A stretch of 64,000 nucleotides of DNA from Phocoena phocoena (Eukaryota; Chordata; Mammalia; Artiodactyla; Phocoenidae): assembly GCF_963924675.1 (NCBI RefSeq), contig NC_089238.1:28067815-28131814 (forward strand), read 5' to 3'. The notes beneath the pieces were generated by a model. That model did no database searches. It was not told the origin of the DNA and was given only the letters and a program-made list of their open reading frames with translations. Shown piece after piece: positions 22,306 through 34,045 of this stretch. Every line of letters starts with the position of its first letter. Position 1 is the stretch's first letter. The position numbers were made by a program, and so were the translations under genes.

Positions 22306-22984
22306 TTACGTATGTTCCAAATATGTTCATGAATGTCGTTTCAAGGTATTAATGTGAGATTAAACATCGGGAGAAATAATCTTCTGACCAATCAGATAAC
22401 AATTTCAAGTTGAGTGATAAATCACATTGTACTTCCCACCAATAGAATAGCCTTTACCCAGCCATGCCCTGATATTACACTCTTGGATTATATTGTGAGA
22501 TGTTTTAAGAAACTGCTAAACAAATATACGACTTCATTTATTATAAGGATGTTTTTGAGTATGTCACGCACTATATTCAGTGTCCACTCTATAAATGGCA
22601 AGTTAAAATTTTATTTTAGGCCTCACAAGGAAGTTTTCTTTCTCCTGAGAAATAAGAATAGATTTTTCAATGAACAAAATGATTTTGAAAATAGTGTATA
22701 TTTCACTTTTTGCTAAATTCCATGAGGCCCAACACCAACTTTTTAACTTTAAAATTATAAGCTTATAATTGATTTACCCCCTACCCTTTATGTTATTGTG
22801 GTTTTCTATTTTATTTCATACGCTATAAACACCATAACGTATGGTGTTATTGTTCCTTTAAGCAGTCAAGAATCTTTTATATATACTCATACATGTACCT
22901 TTTTAAGAGCTTTTTGTTCCTTCTTGCAGTTCTGTTCTTCTAACTGGAAATATTTCCCTTAGCCTGAAGAACTTGTTTAACCTT
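22306..22984. other. Repeat-poor DNA with a 100-codon frame
   Basis: The + frame 22414-22716 has a high share of Phe, Leu and Lys, typical of random translation of AT-rich DNA. It has no domain and no splice context. Two CCAAT-like words (near 22388 and 22438) lie before it. I do not call it a gene. Confidence 0.35.
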
Positions 22985-23235
22985 TCACATTTTGAACATT
23001 GGCACTGTTTCCAGATGTTGCTGCTATGAATGTTTGTTCTCTCTGTTGAGACATACGTTTTCATCCCCCTTGAATAAATACCTGAGAGTGGAATAGCTAG
23101 GTTTAATGATAAGTAAGTTTATATTTAACTGTATAAGAAAGTACTAAAGTGTTTTCCAGAATTGCACCACTTTACATTCCCACCCCCAATGTGTGAGAGT
23201 TGTATGAGTGGGTCTGTTTCTATGGGCTAATTTTT
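22985..23235 (-). mobile_element. Old L1 ORF2 3' fragment, antisense
   Basis: Contains 'ttgctgctatgaatgtttgt', 'cctgagagtggaatagctag', 'gtgttttccagaattgcacc' and 'tttacattcccacccccaa', the antisense of the L1 ORF2 3' end in the expected order. Confidence 0.65.
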
Positions 23236-25849
23236 CTCTTGATTATGGATCACATTTTCCTGCTCCTTCTCCTGTGTCATATTTTTATTATATTCCAGAC
23301 ACTCATATAAAAGAAATTAGAGACTGTAAGTCAGTATTAACTTTCCATTGTCAGAGAAATTGGTTGAGGGACTAATCACATTGACTCAATCAAGAATTAA
23401 GATGCATGGTGGCTGGGTTGTAACTGAGTTAGTTTTAGTCTGCCTCTGATTTCAATTGTCTTGAGGGTAGGAAACTGTTTTGTGGTCATCGTTGGCCCCT
23501 TCCTTTAACAGAAATTTTAGTTCTTGACACTGTGAGATTGCAGGTGATTTCACTTTCCTTTCCCAGCCCAGTCCATGGGTGCTTTTGCTGTGCCAGGACT
23601 CAACAAAAGTCCTATGGAGGAAAACTCATGGACAGAGAAAATAATTCCTTGATCCAGACCACTTTTGATAACTATATTATGTTAAAAATGGTTTATTCAT
23701 TTTAATTTTCCTTCAATTCTTATCCTTTAGTCTGTATTTCAAGGCCCTGATTTCTATTTTATTTTATTTCTTATATTCTTTTAAGTTGCTTCAAATATTT
23801 GTTAACCAAGACAGACAGGGCCTAAATATATAAATAAATAAAGTTAACCTAAGATTACTGCATTAATTGTATCACAAAACTGTTTTTAATGATGTTCTTT
23901 AAGGTCTTCAACCTTCTCTGAGAAACCACAGAGGAAGATCATTTTTCTTCAGTCAACCTTGGTTTTTTAAGATCCTCACTGGAGTCTCAAGAGTGCTAAA
24001 GAACAAAAATATAATTTATTAGTAGAATCTACAATGGATGGGCAATTGTTGGCTACTGAATTGAACTCATTTTTCTGAGCCAGTCTCTTTAATGAGAAAA
24101 ATGAAGGAAATAAAATAGGACATTTAAAAACTAATAGAAATCTTGAATATAATAACTACTGACAAAGGCAATTAAGGAACACTTTAAAAATTTTTAATAG
24201 AAATAAATGAGCATGTTCAAATGACAGGCATCCCAAGGAAAGAAGGAAATTCATTAAATTTAACTATTGCATTTCTCCTAATTATTTTCCCTAGCTCAAA
24301 GAAAAAATTTTACAATGTTTAAAAAAGTACTATAAATAAAGATCCCTGAGTTTTTCAATGTATAAATATGATTTAATATTGTTTCCTGTGTACTTATAAT
24401 TAAGTATCTTTTTACCATCATACAGTTCCATAATGAATTCAGAATCACATGACCATGTTTCATTACATGGAGAAACGGGAAAAAGTCCGACTAGAAAGTT
24501 CTTTTCAATTGATTAAGGAGGTTTACAAAAGGGAGGAGGAACATTAACTAAAGCTATGCAGCCCACGTCTCTCGGACACCTCCTTCCATCCACCGTTTTA
24601 TGTTTCTAGACAGTATATAGAAACATAACTTATATAGAGACTTATGCAGTCTGATGATACTTATGAAATGTTCAAGGATCACATACTAAGAGGGAGAAAA
24701 CTACTCTCAAATACAGTCAGATTCATTTAAGAGCAAAGAAAATTTGCCATACATCTCCAGCTATATGCAAGTGTTTTCTATACTGACTAAGTGGAAGTTT
24801 TCCCAGGTTTCCATTTCAGAGTATGGAAAACTGGGCTTGCAGTGGGGAGATAGAATACATAGGTAAGTGATCTTGAAAAAGGTCTGCATGCAGGTCTTCA
24901 TGTTCAGTGACCTTTTTATCTGCTTGGGATTCAAGTACAGTAACAGTGATCTCTTTGCCAAAAATTGCTTAATCTATCGCCTGCCTATATTAGTAGGCAG
25001 TCCAGTATTTCTTCCAAAGGCCTCTATTTGTTCTCCATGAAAGGCAGGGGTTTATTTGGAAGTCACAGAAGTCTTCCAGAGCGGCCATCAATACCCTTGT
25101 CGCATGGAAACAGTGTCACTCTTGAACGCCAGTTGCGCACAGTCACATACCTACCTTCCAACCAGATTGTGCCGGATAGTAAGCAAAACACCAAGACCAT
25201 AGGTGATCTTGCCTCCTGGTGAGTTTGTGCTGGCTTGTGAACCTTATGTTGGCTTATCCTGGTCTATCAGGCAGGTTCTTGTAACATTGCATCAGGGAGT
25301 TGTGTCTACGAGGTTTTCTAGTATATGACTCTTTCTCCCAGGAAGCTCGATGGCCCCGATGCCAAACACCTCCCTCCATCCCCACTATGAGTTCTTTGGA
25401 TGGGCAGTCTTTGCCAGGCCAAAAGGAATCCTGCAGTATTTGCTCTGGGGAGTACCTGATTACCTTATGCTTATGTAACTACAGCAAGCCTTCAAGAAGA
25501 GACTTCTCACATCCCTCCCGGCAGTGTAGTGACTGAAGTCGCACTTACAAAAGAATCCAAGGTGCTTATCCGGACTAGGGATGGCTACCCTTAGAAAAAA
25601 GTGGGAAAAATTGGTTTGTGAGTGTTCCCACTCTTCCAGTGCAATATACCCATCCCAATAAGGCTTTGTTCTGGGTGGTTCTGTCTTGGCCCTCTCTCCT
25701 TCTCGGTCTACACACTCTTCCTGGTCAGTTCCATCTGGTTTCCCAGCTTCCATCAGGTTAATGCGTGTGTATGGATAACTCTGCAGCCGAGATCACTCTC
25801 CTCAGCTTCAGATGTGTACACCTAACCCTTCCAGACACCACTACCTGGA
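23236..25849. other. Repeat-poor DNA without a recognisable gene
   Basis: About 2.6 kb without a named repeat. The left part is very AT-rich, while 24965-25850 is near 48% G+C. Frames of 60-97 codons overlap on both strands in the latter. None shows a domain, a coding-type codon pattern or bounding splice signals that I would trust. Confidence 0.4.
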
Positions 25850-26800
25850 TGTCTCACAGACGCATCAAAACTCACCACAAACTCCTCCCGTGTTCCTTAT
25901 CAGTCCAGGGCACCATGGTCTACCCATTGCCAGAGCCAGACACCTAGGAGCCATCCTTGATTCTGACCAGCCTTTCATCCCCCGTCAATTCTATTTCCTA
26001 AACATTTCCCAAACCACCTTCCCATGGTCAACTCACTGCCACTACACTTTCCTAGGTTACCACTATCTCTTGTTTGGGATTCTCCAACGGCCTCTTAGCT
26101 GGTTACCAAATTACCTGCTTTGTTTCTCTTTGATTGATCTTCCAACTTGCAGTCAAATGATCCTTCCAAAAGGAAATCTGACTTCCCGCTCCACAGCACT
26201 CTCTATGATACTTAAAACTTGTTCTGAATTCCCTAAAGATAATGTCAAAATTTTGTAACAAGTCTTCCACAAAGCACATTTTAATCTGGCCCTTGCTGCT
26301 GCCTCTTCCTCCTCCTCTTCCCCCTCCTTCTCCTCCCCCTGCCTTTTTCCTCCCCCCTTCTTCCCCCCTCTTCTTTTTCCTCCCCCATTCCCCCCTTTTT
26401 CTCCCCCTTCCTCCCCCTTCCTCTTTTTCCTCCCCCCTTCCTCCCCCTTCCTCTTTTTCCTCCCCCTCTTCCTCCCCCTCCTCTTTTTCCTCCCCCTTCC
26501 TCCCCCCTCCTCTTTTTCCTCCCCCCTTCCTCCGCCCTCCTCCTCCTTCCTTCCTTCTTTCCATTTCCATCTCTCTCTCTCTCTCCCCTGCCTTCCCTCC
26601 CTCCTTCTCTTCATCTTTCCCCCTCCACACCCTGATTTTTCTGGCCAAATTATAATCCTCTCTTTTACCTCCAGGACTTTGAACATGTTGTTCCTTCTGT
26701 CAAAGCACTTTTCCTCACTCTTTTTGCATAACAAACTCTTATATATCACTCAAAGCTCATCTTAAATGTCCCTCACTGGAGAACCTTTCTTTACCCTCTT
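25850..26800 (+). repeat. L2 LINE 3' part, sense, split by a minisatellite
   Basis: L2 in sense: 'gagccatccttgattctgac', 'caacggcctcttagctgg', 'gtcaaatgatccttccaaa', 'atctgacttcccgctccac', then after the pyrimidine tract 'gaacatgttgttccttctg' and 'ggagaacctttctttaccc'. The order equals the L2 consensus order, so the tract expanded inside a single L2 copy. Confidence 0.7.
26305..26620. repeat. Pyrimidine minisatellite, about 30-bp period
   Basis: Almost pure C/T on the + strand for about 315 bases. The clearest part (26400-26535) has units of 29-30 bases built from a CTCTTTTTCC block and one or two TCCCCC blocks. The complementary strand is polypurine and rich in G-tracts. The Glu/Gly/Lys-rich and Pro/Ser-rich frames of 130-200 codons that cross it come only from the repeat. 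Confidence 0.9.
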
Positions 26801-26864
26801 AGGTTAGGTTAGGTGCCAGCTCTACAGGCGGGCATTTCCCTGATCAAGGTACGTTCATCTTTTG

Positions 26865-26965
26865 TTAATAAAGTCAATAAATATTTTTTGTGAACCTATG
26901 ACATGCCAGGCACTAGGGAGATACAAGCTTCATTGCAGAGACTTTAAAAACAATAATAAAAGTGA
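26865..26965 (-). repeat. L2 LINE 3' end, antisense
   Basis: Reads 'tcaataaatattttttgtg', 'catgccaggcactagggag' and 'gatacaagcttcattgcag', an antisense L2 3' end. Confidence 0.55.
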
Positions 26966-27059
26966 CTAAAACTTTGTTATTGGAGAATATCACCATGCAC
27001 CAGCAATTCTAACAATGTCAGTGATAAATGCCCCTCTCTGAAAATCTTTTCTTTTCCTT

Positions 27060-27411
27060 TTTTTTTTTTTTTTTGGTAACAGCTTTAGTGAGATATAATC
27101 CACATACAACACAATTCAGCCACTTAAAGTGCACAATTCAATGACTTTTAGTATATTCACAGAGCTGCGCAACTATTACTACAATAAATTTTAGAACATT
27201 TTCATCAACCTCTAAAAAGACCCCTGTACTCTTTATCTATGACCCTCCCAGTTCCTCTAACCTGAGGCAGCTACTAATCTGCTTTTGTTCCTATAGATTT
27301 GCCAATTCTGGACACTTCATCTCAACGAAATCATAAAATATATGGCTTCTTTTACTTAGCGTAATGTTTTCAAGGTTCATTCATATTGTAGCATGAATCA
27401 GTACTTCATTC
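27060..27411 (-). mobile_element. L1M-type 3' end, antisense
   Basis: A T-run (27057-27075) followed by 'gctttagtgagatataatcc', 'cacttaaagtgcacaattc', 'gacacttcatctcaacg' and 'gtagcatgaatcagtacttc', the antisense L1 3' UTR of an old subfamily. It abuts a second antisense L1 that begins with its own A-tail remnant at about 27412. Confidence 0.8.
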
Positions 27412-29335
27412 CTTTTTTTTAAAAGAAAAATTGTGTATATTTAAGGTACACAACATGATGATTTGATATACATATATATAGTGAAATGATTATTATAGTC
27501 AAGCTAATTAGCATAGCATCTCCTTACACAGTTACCAAATTTTTTGTGATGAGAGCTCCTGAAATGTGAAAATTTCCAGTATTCAGTACAGTACAGTTAA
27601 CTGTAGCCATCGTGGGGTTCATTAGATCTCTAGACTTTTTCATCCTGTATAACTGTGACTTTGTACCCTTTGACAAATATCTCCCCATCCCACTCTTCCC
27701 CACCCCACCCTATCCTCAGCCCCTGGGAACCACCATTCTACTCCCTGTTTCTGTGAGTTCAACTTTTTTAGATTCCACGTATAAGTGAGATCATGCAGTA
27801 TTTGACTTTCTATTCCATTCGTCCACTGATGGACTTTTAGGCTGTTTCCATCTCTTGGTTATTGTGAATAATGCTGCAATGAACATGGGAATGCAGATAT
27901 CTCTTCAATATCCTGTTTTTATTTCCTTTGGATATATAGCCCGAAGTGGGATTTCTGGACCACGTGGTAGTTCTATTTTTAAGTTTTTTAGGAAACCTCC
28001 ATACTGTTTTCACAGTGGCCACAGCAATGTACATTTCCACTCACGGTGTACCCAGGTTCCCTTTTCTCTGCATCCTCAGCAATACTTGTTATCTTTTGTC
28101 TTTTTGATGATGGCCATTCTAACAGGCATGAGGTAATATTTCATTGTGGTTTTGAATTGCGTTTCCCTGATGATTAGTATTGAGCATCTTTTCATATATT
28201 TTTTTGGCCATTTGTTATGTCTTCTCTTGAGAAATCTTTATTCATATCCTTGCCCATTTTTAATCAGGTATTTGTTTCCTTGCTACATAGTTGTTTGAGT
28301 TTCTTATATATTTTGGATATTAACTCCTTATCAGATGTATGGTTTACAAATATTTTCTCCCATTTCATAGGCTGTTTCTTCACTCTGTTGATTGCTCCCT
28401 TTGCTGTGCAGAAGCTTTTTAGTTTGTTGCAATCCCACTTGTCTATTTTTTGGTTTTGTTGCCTGTGCTTTTGGGGTCATATCTGAAAGAAATCATGTCA
28501 AGAAGATGTCCCCCCATGTTTTCTTTTAGTAGTTTTACAGTTTCAGGTCTTACATTTAAGTGTTTCATCCATTTCTTTCTTTTTTTTTTTTTTTTTTTCG
28601 GTACGTGGGCCTCTCACTTGTTGTGGCCTCTCCCGTTGCGAAGCACAGGCTCCGGACGCGCAGGCCCAGTGGCCATGGTTCATGGGCCTAGCCGCTCCGC
28701 GGCATGTGGGATCTTCCCGGACTGGGGTACGAACCCGTGTCCCCTGCATCGGCAGGCAGACTCTCAACCACTGCGCCACCAGGGAAGCCCAATTTTGAGT
28801 TCACTTTTTTATGAGGAGTAATGTAAGAGGCCAGTTTCATTCGTCTGCAAGTTGATAACCAGTTTTCTCAACACTATTGAAGAGATTGTTCTCTCTCCAT
28901 TGTGTGTCCTTGGCTAAATGTGTGGATTTATTTCTGGACTGTCTTTTTGTTCCATAGGCCTATGTGTCTATTTTTATGCCAGCGCCATGCTCTTTTGACT
29001 GCTATGGCTTTGAGGTATAATTTAAAATCAGGTAATCTGATGCCTCCAGTTTTGGTATTTCTGCTCAAGATTGCTTTGGCTATTTGGAGTGTTTTGTAAT
29101 TCCACAAGAATTTTAGGACTGTTTTTTTAATGTCTGTGAAAAATGCCTTTTAAATTTTGATAGGGATTGCATTGAATCTGAAGCTCACTTTGGGTAGTAT
29201 AGATATTTTAACAATATTAATTCTTGTAATCCATGAACACAAAATATCTTTCCATTTATTTATGTCTTCTTCAACTTATTTTATCCATGTTTCATAGTGA
29301 AATATCGTTTTTTAGTCTAGATTCTAAATAATTGC
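27412..29335 (-). pseudogene. L1 LINE, antisense: 3' UTR and ORF2 reverse-transcriptase C-terminal part
   Basis: About 1.7 kb of L1 apart from the inserted SINE. From left to right: 3' UTR ('gatgatttgatatacatata'), the ORF2 3' end ('taatgctgcaatgaacatgg', 'aacaggcatgaggtaatatt'), then ORF2 further upstream ('gtgcagaagctttttagttt', 'ttgataaccagttttctc', 'gccatgctcttttgactgc', 'gggattgcattgaatctg'). ORF2 encodes endonuclease and reverse transcriptase; here only its C-terminal part remains and frameshifts break it. It is non-functional. Confidence 0.9.
28577..28790 (-). mobile_element. CHR SINE inserted in L1, antisense
   Basis: On the minus strand a complete CHR SINE: T-run at 28578-28598 (its A tail), 'gcggcatgtgggatcttcc', 'ctcaaccactgcgccaccag' and 'ggaagccc' at the right end. 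It splits the L1 ORF2 sequence, so it postdates that L1. No clean target-site duplication is readable because of the T-rich target. Confidence 0.93.
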
Positions 29336-30039
29336 TGCTTTATCTGTTGAGGCTTACCAATATATATAAGCTTCAAATTAGCACACTTTATTACTTATGC
29401 CTTAATAAATATTTCATCCTACACGCGAGATAATTCAGACAACTCCCAGGTATGCAGTGGTCCCCCATTGCACCAGGACTCAGCCCCAGGGTATGTCTCA
29501 AGAGAATACTTCTGCAAATGTTCAGAACTGTTTGGGCTTGCTTCCAACATAATGTGTGTGTCTCTAACACCTGGCGTGTGACATATTCCTGTACTTATCT
29601 AGTAGATTCAAAATAAGCAATGATAGTGAATATAAAGATGAGGAATTTGAGTTACTTCAGTTCTGTCATTCTATGTGACAAATAGAAATGTTTTATTTAT
29701 GTTTAAAATAGTGACACAGTACAAAGAGCTAGGTGTAATTTTTTTTCTTTGGTAAAAGTAACATTTAGGTCATATGTGAAATATTTTACTGAATTGAAAT
29801 GCGATCTTTAAAATTGAAATTTATTCTTTCTTATTACTGAAATTTATTCTTTCTTATTACTGAATTTCTTTCTGAATTTCTTTCTGAAATTTATTCTTTC
29901 TTATTACTGAAAATAATTTTGTTGTACAGAAAAGAGGGATATTTTTAAGTGCTTTATATTTTTAAAGACATTAGATACATTACTAAATACAACAGCTATA
30001 GTTATAATTAATTGGAGACTGTTAACTGCTTGCTGTACC
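29336..30039. other. AT-rich DNA with a small tandem array
   Basis: No gene. Holds the tandem array at 29815-29912. The rest shows no named repeat. Confidence 0.4.
29815..29912. repeat. Tandem array, 23-26-base unit
   Basis: The word 'gaaatttattctttcttatt' occurs at about 29815, 29841 and 29886. Between the second and third copies 'gaatttctttct' is itself doubled. This is a local duplication with a nested shorter one. Confidence 0.85.
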
Positions 30040-30235
30040 TGACACTGGGTGCTTTGAATCCATTAAATCATTTATTTTATGTCAAAGTAAAAACTATATT
30101 ATTGTCATTAGTCCCAGCTGTACATGAGGAAACTGAGTCATAAAGATGCTGTATAAGAGGTGAAGGTGGAATGAGAACCCAGATGCTCTGATTCCAGAAA
30201 CTGTGCTATTAACCACAATGTTGTGCTGTTTCTCA
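30040..30235 (-). repeat. MIR SINE relic, antisense
   Basis: Shows 'gtacatgaggaaactgagtc', 'gaatgagaacccagatgc' and 'ctgtgctattaaccacaatg', the reversed MIR body and head. Confidence 0.7.
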
Positions 30236-30244
30236 ATATCTCAT

Positions 30245-30765
30245 CCAATAAATAATCATCACAAGCCCCAGTTGTGTGCTGGGGACTTTACTCATGTTAT
30301 CTCATTTAATCCTTTAATCCTTATAACAACCCTATGAAGTAGTTACATTATTCCCGCATTACAGGTTTAGAAACTGAGATTCAGAGAAGTTCAGTCACTT
30401 GCCTAGGATCAAAGTGGTATAAGTGTCAGAAAGGATATTCTGGGACTTCCTTGGCCGTCCAGTGCTTAAGAATTTGTCTTGCAATGCAGGGGACATCGGT
30501 TAGATCCCTGATTGGGGAACTAAGATCCCACATGCCGCGGGGCAACTAAGCCCACGCACCGCAACTACTGAGCCCGCGCGCTCTGGAACCTGAGTGCCAC
30601 AACAAGAGAGAAGCCCACCTGCCGCAAAGAAGAGCCCGTGTGCCACAACTAAGACCTGATGCAGCCAAAATAAATAAATAAATAAACAAATAAATATTTT
30701 CTTTAAAAAAGGAAGAAAGAAAAAGAAAGGGTATTCTGATTCTGCCCACTCTGGCTTCAGAACCC
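30245..30765 (-). repeat. MIR SINE relic, antisense, split by a CHR SINE
   Basis: Reads 'gctggggactttactcatg', 'gaaactgagattcagagaag', 'tcagtcacttgcctaggatc' up to the insertion at 30442. It resumes with 'ctgattctgcccactctgg' after it. Confidence 0.65.
30442..30724 (+). mobile_element. CHR SINE, older diverged subfamily, with TSD
   Basis: Head 'gggacttccttggccgtcc', body 'gggaactaagatcccacatg', repeated 'gcaactaagcccacgcacc' type blocks, and an A-rich tail of AAAT units. The flanking words AAAGGATATTCTG (about 30430-30442) and AAAGGGTATTCTG (30726-30738) are a 13-bp duplication with one mismatch. It is more diverged than the other CHR copies. The GC-rich block sequence belongs to the CHR group rather than to any gene. 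Confidence 0.85.
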
Positions 30766-31139
30766 TCTCTCTTCCCACTGCTCCTTCCATTTGTTGTAGC
30801 AAAAAAGGATGGTGGGCTTCTGAAGTGCTAGAAAGGGCTTCCTGACTAGTGATTGCAGTCTCTGCTGGAGGGGCAGTGTTTGCCTGTTAAGCGTGACCCT
30901 GTTATTCCTTCCCTCACAGCCATAAGAGAAAGAAAGAGGAGGAGACACATCTTGCGAGTAAAAGGGGTTGGAAAGTCTTCTCCAGGTTAGAGAAACTGAG
31001 GCTTGAGCTTCAAAGTGCAACAGCTAGACAGAACAGTAAACATTTTCTTGATTTGTCAGAGACAAAGCTCTGCCAAAGGAGAGACCAGGCACTGCAGCTG
31101 TGTGGGGTGGGCACGGCTGAGCAAGGAACACCAACAGGA
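30766..31139. other. Single-copy DNA
   Basis: No named repeat or exon. Frames of 60-87 codons compete on both strands. Confidence 0.4.
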
Positions 31140-31460
31140 CTCCATCTCTCTCTTTCGTCCGTTGGCTTTAGTCTTGGGCAGAGCCTCCTAACATGACTGT
31201 AAGAATGGCCTCCCACAGCTGCCTGCTGCTATCCCACCAGCTGCATAACCTCTGCAGAAAGAATACTTCTTTCCCAGTAGGGACAGCAAAATTCCCAAGG
31301 CTGGCATTGAATGCCCCAGCTTGGGTCACATGCCCATGCCTGAAATAATGAGGCAAGGGGACATGAAAATTCTCCTATGTCAAGTCTGAATTATGTGTCA
31401 ACCCCTCGGACCACAGTGTAGAGTCAGCCTGCCTGAACCACGTGAATTAAGTGGGAAAAG
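31140..31460 (+). repeat. Ancient interspersed repeat of unassigned family, 3' part
   Basis: Contains 'cccaccagctgcataacctc', 'cttctttcccagtagggac', 'gcttgggtcacatgcccatg' and 'cctgaaccacgtgaattaag'. The same ordered words occur at 44590-44770. I recognise a shared family but do not name it. Confidence 0.5.
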
Positions 31461-33919
31461 ACATTCTGTTGTTTCCAGAAGAAAAGAAATGCAAGATGTG
31501 CAGACAAAAAGCATAACAAAAACTGATATTTCCGTTAATGGTCATCTTGACTGCCAAATATATCAATTCTTTCTCAGTCCTCCTCTGACTTGTCCTTCTG
31601 GCCATATGTCATCTTGCTGACTGTCTTGTATTTGCTTCTTACTCACAGCTTGATCTTGGGATCACATCAGCTATTAGAAAACAATGTAGGTGTCCATCCA
31701 GTAGCTACACTTGGGTCAGTCTTCCAGGCCACACAGATATTTATAAATCCAAAGGCCTCAGCCTCTTCTTCTAACATTGCATGATGGCAGTCACGCATGT
31801 GATGACACATTTCCCATGGGCATTATGACTGAATTAGCCATAGCTGTAATGCTACTACTCCTCTCTTACGAAAGTATACATGAATGCAAGCCACAGAGAG
31901 TGACATTATTACAGACATAGCACTGATTCTTCTCTCCCTTATTTTTTCAAGGCATTTGAAAATTTCGGTTCATAGTTATTAGTCATTTTGCAATACATCT
32001 TCCAAACCAGTCATAACAAACCAGGATTTCCAGGTGACCAGGTTACATAGTCTTTAATCATCTTGTCATTCCACCCACAGTCTTGATCTGTACCATTCAT
32101 TTGGTCATGGAATCATATTCTGGTTTGCATTTTTGTTTGTGTGTTTGTCTTACGCTACTATTTTCCAAGGGTTGTAAAGACAAATGCCTACTGAAGCAAG
32201 GCAAATAAGGCTGGATTAAGAGTGATGGGAATTGTGATGAACTGGGGAGTACATTTCTCAATAAAAGGAAGTAGCCACCACTCAGGTCCAGCGGGTTGTT
32301 GCCATGACAGAGCGTGGCATCTGTGTTTCTAAGTCCTTGATGTTCTCTAAGAGAAGCCTGAACTCTCAATTTTCAGGTGAAACATCCCAATTTCTAAATG
32401 TTGGCAACAAAATCAAATTTTGGTTTTTATTTGTTATGTTTAGTTATTTATGCTAAGACACTAGATGCCAAACAAATTACATCTGCTGGCCATATCTACA
32501 ATTTTGCAACCTTTGGTCTCTATGTCTTGCACCTCACCAAGGGTGTGCACTCCTGGGAAGGTGGGTGGATTAAGTATTTTTCTGCAAAGCTTATAGCACT
32601 CATCACAGGATGGAGCTCATGGCAAGCAGTCAATAAAAAAGAGAAATAAGGCTCACAGACAAATGTTAGAAACACAACAAATGCGACAACAGCAACGGCG
32701 CAAGACATGATATCCATTTGGATTTGTTTTCAAAGATGTCAAATGACCTCACCCACACTTTCTTTTAACCAGTCTGTGATTCCATAGAAGCTGCCTTTCC
32801 AAACCTGATGAGTTAATTTAAATAAAAGTCACTCAAACAGTCCCTGCATTGCTGTTGTAGGCTAAGATGTTGTAGGACTCTATAGGCTCTGATCAAAACC
32901 CCTTACCCCAAAAAGCTACTCACGGCACCCACCACAATTTTCTCCCAGCCTTCTCTCATATTCTAGAGAAAGCCCTTAATCTGTACACGGTACGTACCAG
33001 TGAGATTTAGATATGATTTTAGCACATCTCTGAAGCTACTCTGCTGCTGAATTTTATGTGTCAAAGCCACATCTAAGGAGATAAGGGTCTTCAGCCAGCC
33101 ACAGAGCGGGAAGCCCTACATGGCTTTGGTCTCCGAGTCTACATTGGAAAAGGACGAGGTGATGATTTGTTTAGGTGGCACAGGCTTTAAATGTTCATTG
33201 ATCAAGCACTATTTGAGAATCACTTAAATGGAAATGGTACATAACTCAACATTTCATTGATTCGCTTGCTTTTCGAGCTAGTGACTGGTGGGACCAGAAA
33301 GTGATATGGACTGAAGTCTAAAGTCAAACTTACACCAGTTGTCTCTCTGTGTCCACCTCCAGCTTTAGAATTAAAATCGGCACAACCCATGAGAGTGTTT
33401 GAGCGTGGCTGCGAGAGTGGCGATGAGATCTCTGGTTGAGGGAAAGCCGTCTCCTCCTTACTCCACCGTTCCGATTCCCTGCTCATTGGTCCGCCGTACA
33501 AGAGGATGCTTCTGCTTCTGCCCCTTGCATCTGACGCAGCACCCTGCAGGCTGAACAGGCTTGGGGGGGCGGGCGGGGTTATGAAAGTGTCAATTATTAT
33601 CTGGTGGGAAAATGTTATTAAGTCCATGGATGAGGAAGGAGAAAAGGAAGTCCGGATGTCCCAAGGAGAGGATGAAGGACTTCATTCTTAGGATATGACA
33701 ACAGCAGAGACACTATAACCATTTCTCCTGAATGACTTACTCTTTTCTTATTCATTGCTTATATTATACTCTGCATTTCATTTACTATATCATTTGATTA
33801 TCAAAACAACATGAGAATGACTATTATGTTTTTTACTGATGAGGTTTTCTCAGAGAAGATAAATGATGAGAATGAAATTGTTGTGTTGCAAGAGTCTTTA
33901 GATATCCTTAATCTTATCC
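31461..33919. other. Single-copy DNA without a recognisable gene
   Basis: About 2.4 kb with no named repeat. A + frame at 32398-32649 (83 codons) and a - frame at 33220-33627 (135 codons) show no domain and compete with frames on the other strand. A G-rich word (33561-33577) is noted separately. Moderate CpG content at 33380-33560 is the only compositional anomaly. Confidence 0.4.
33561..33577 (+). other. G-rich tract, possible G-quadruplex
   Basis: G-runs of seven, three and four separated by single C bases. The first run is long enough to supply two tracts, so a two- or three-layer quadruplex is possible. Confidence 0.4.
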
Positions 33920-34045
33920 CATTTTATACATATGGAAACTGAGACCCACAGAAAATAAATGGATTGCCCAAGTCCAGTGGGTATTTATTAGCAGAGACCA
34001 GAGGAGAACCCAGGCTTTCCAACCTGCAGCCCCCCATTCTTGCTA
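33920..34045 (-). repeat. MIR SINE relic, antisense
   Basis: Reads 'catatggaaactgagacccac', 'ggattgcccaagtccagtgg' and 'ggagaacccaggctttcc', the reversed MIR core. Confidence 0.6.

Noticed and set aside
26242..26655. 137-codon Pro/Ser/Leu/Phe-rich + frame
   Set aside because: Same minisatellite read on the pyrimidine strand.
26103..26749. Two long minus-strand frames rich in Glu, Gly, Lys and Arg
   Set aside because: They are translations of the polypurine strand of the minisatellite at 26305-26620, where stop codons are rare.
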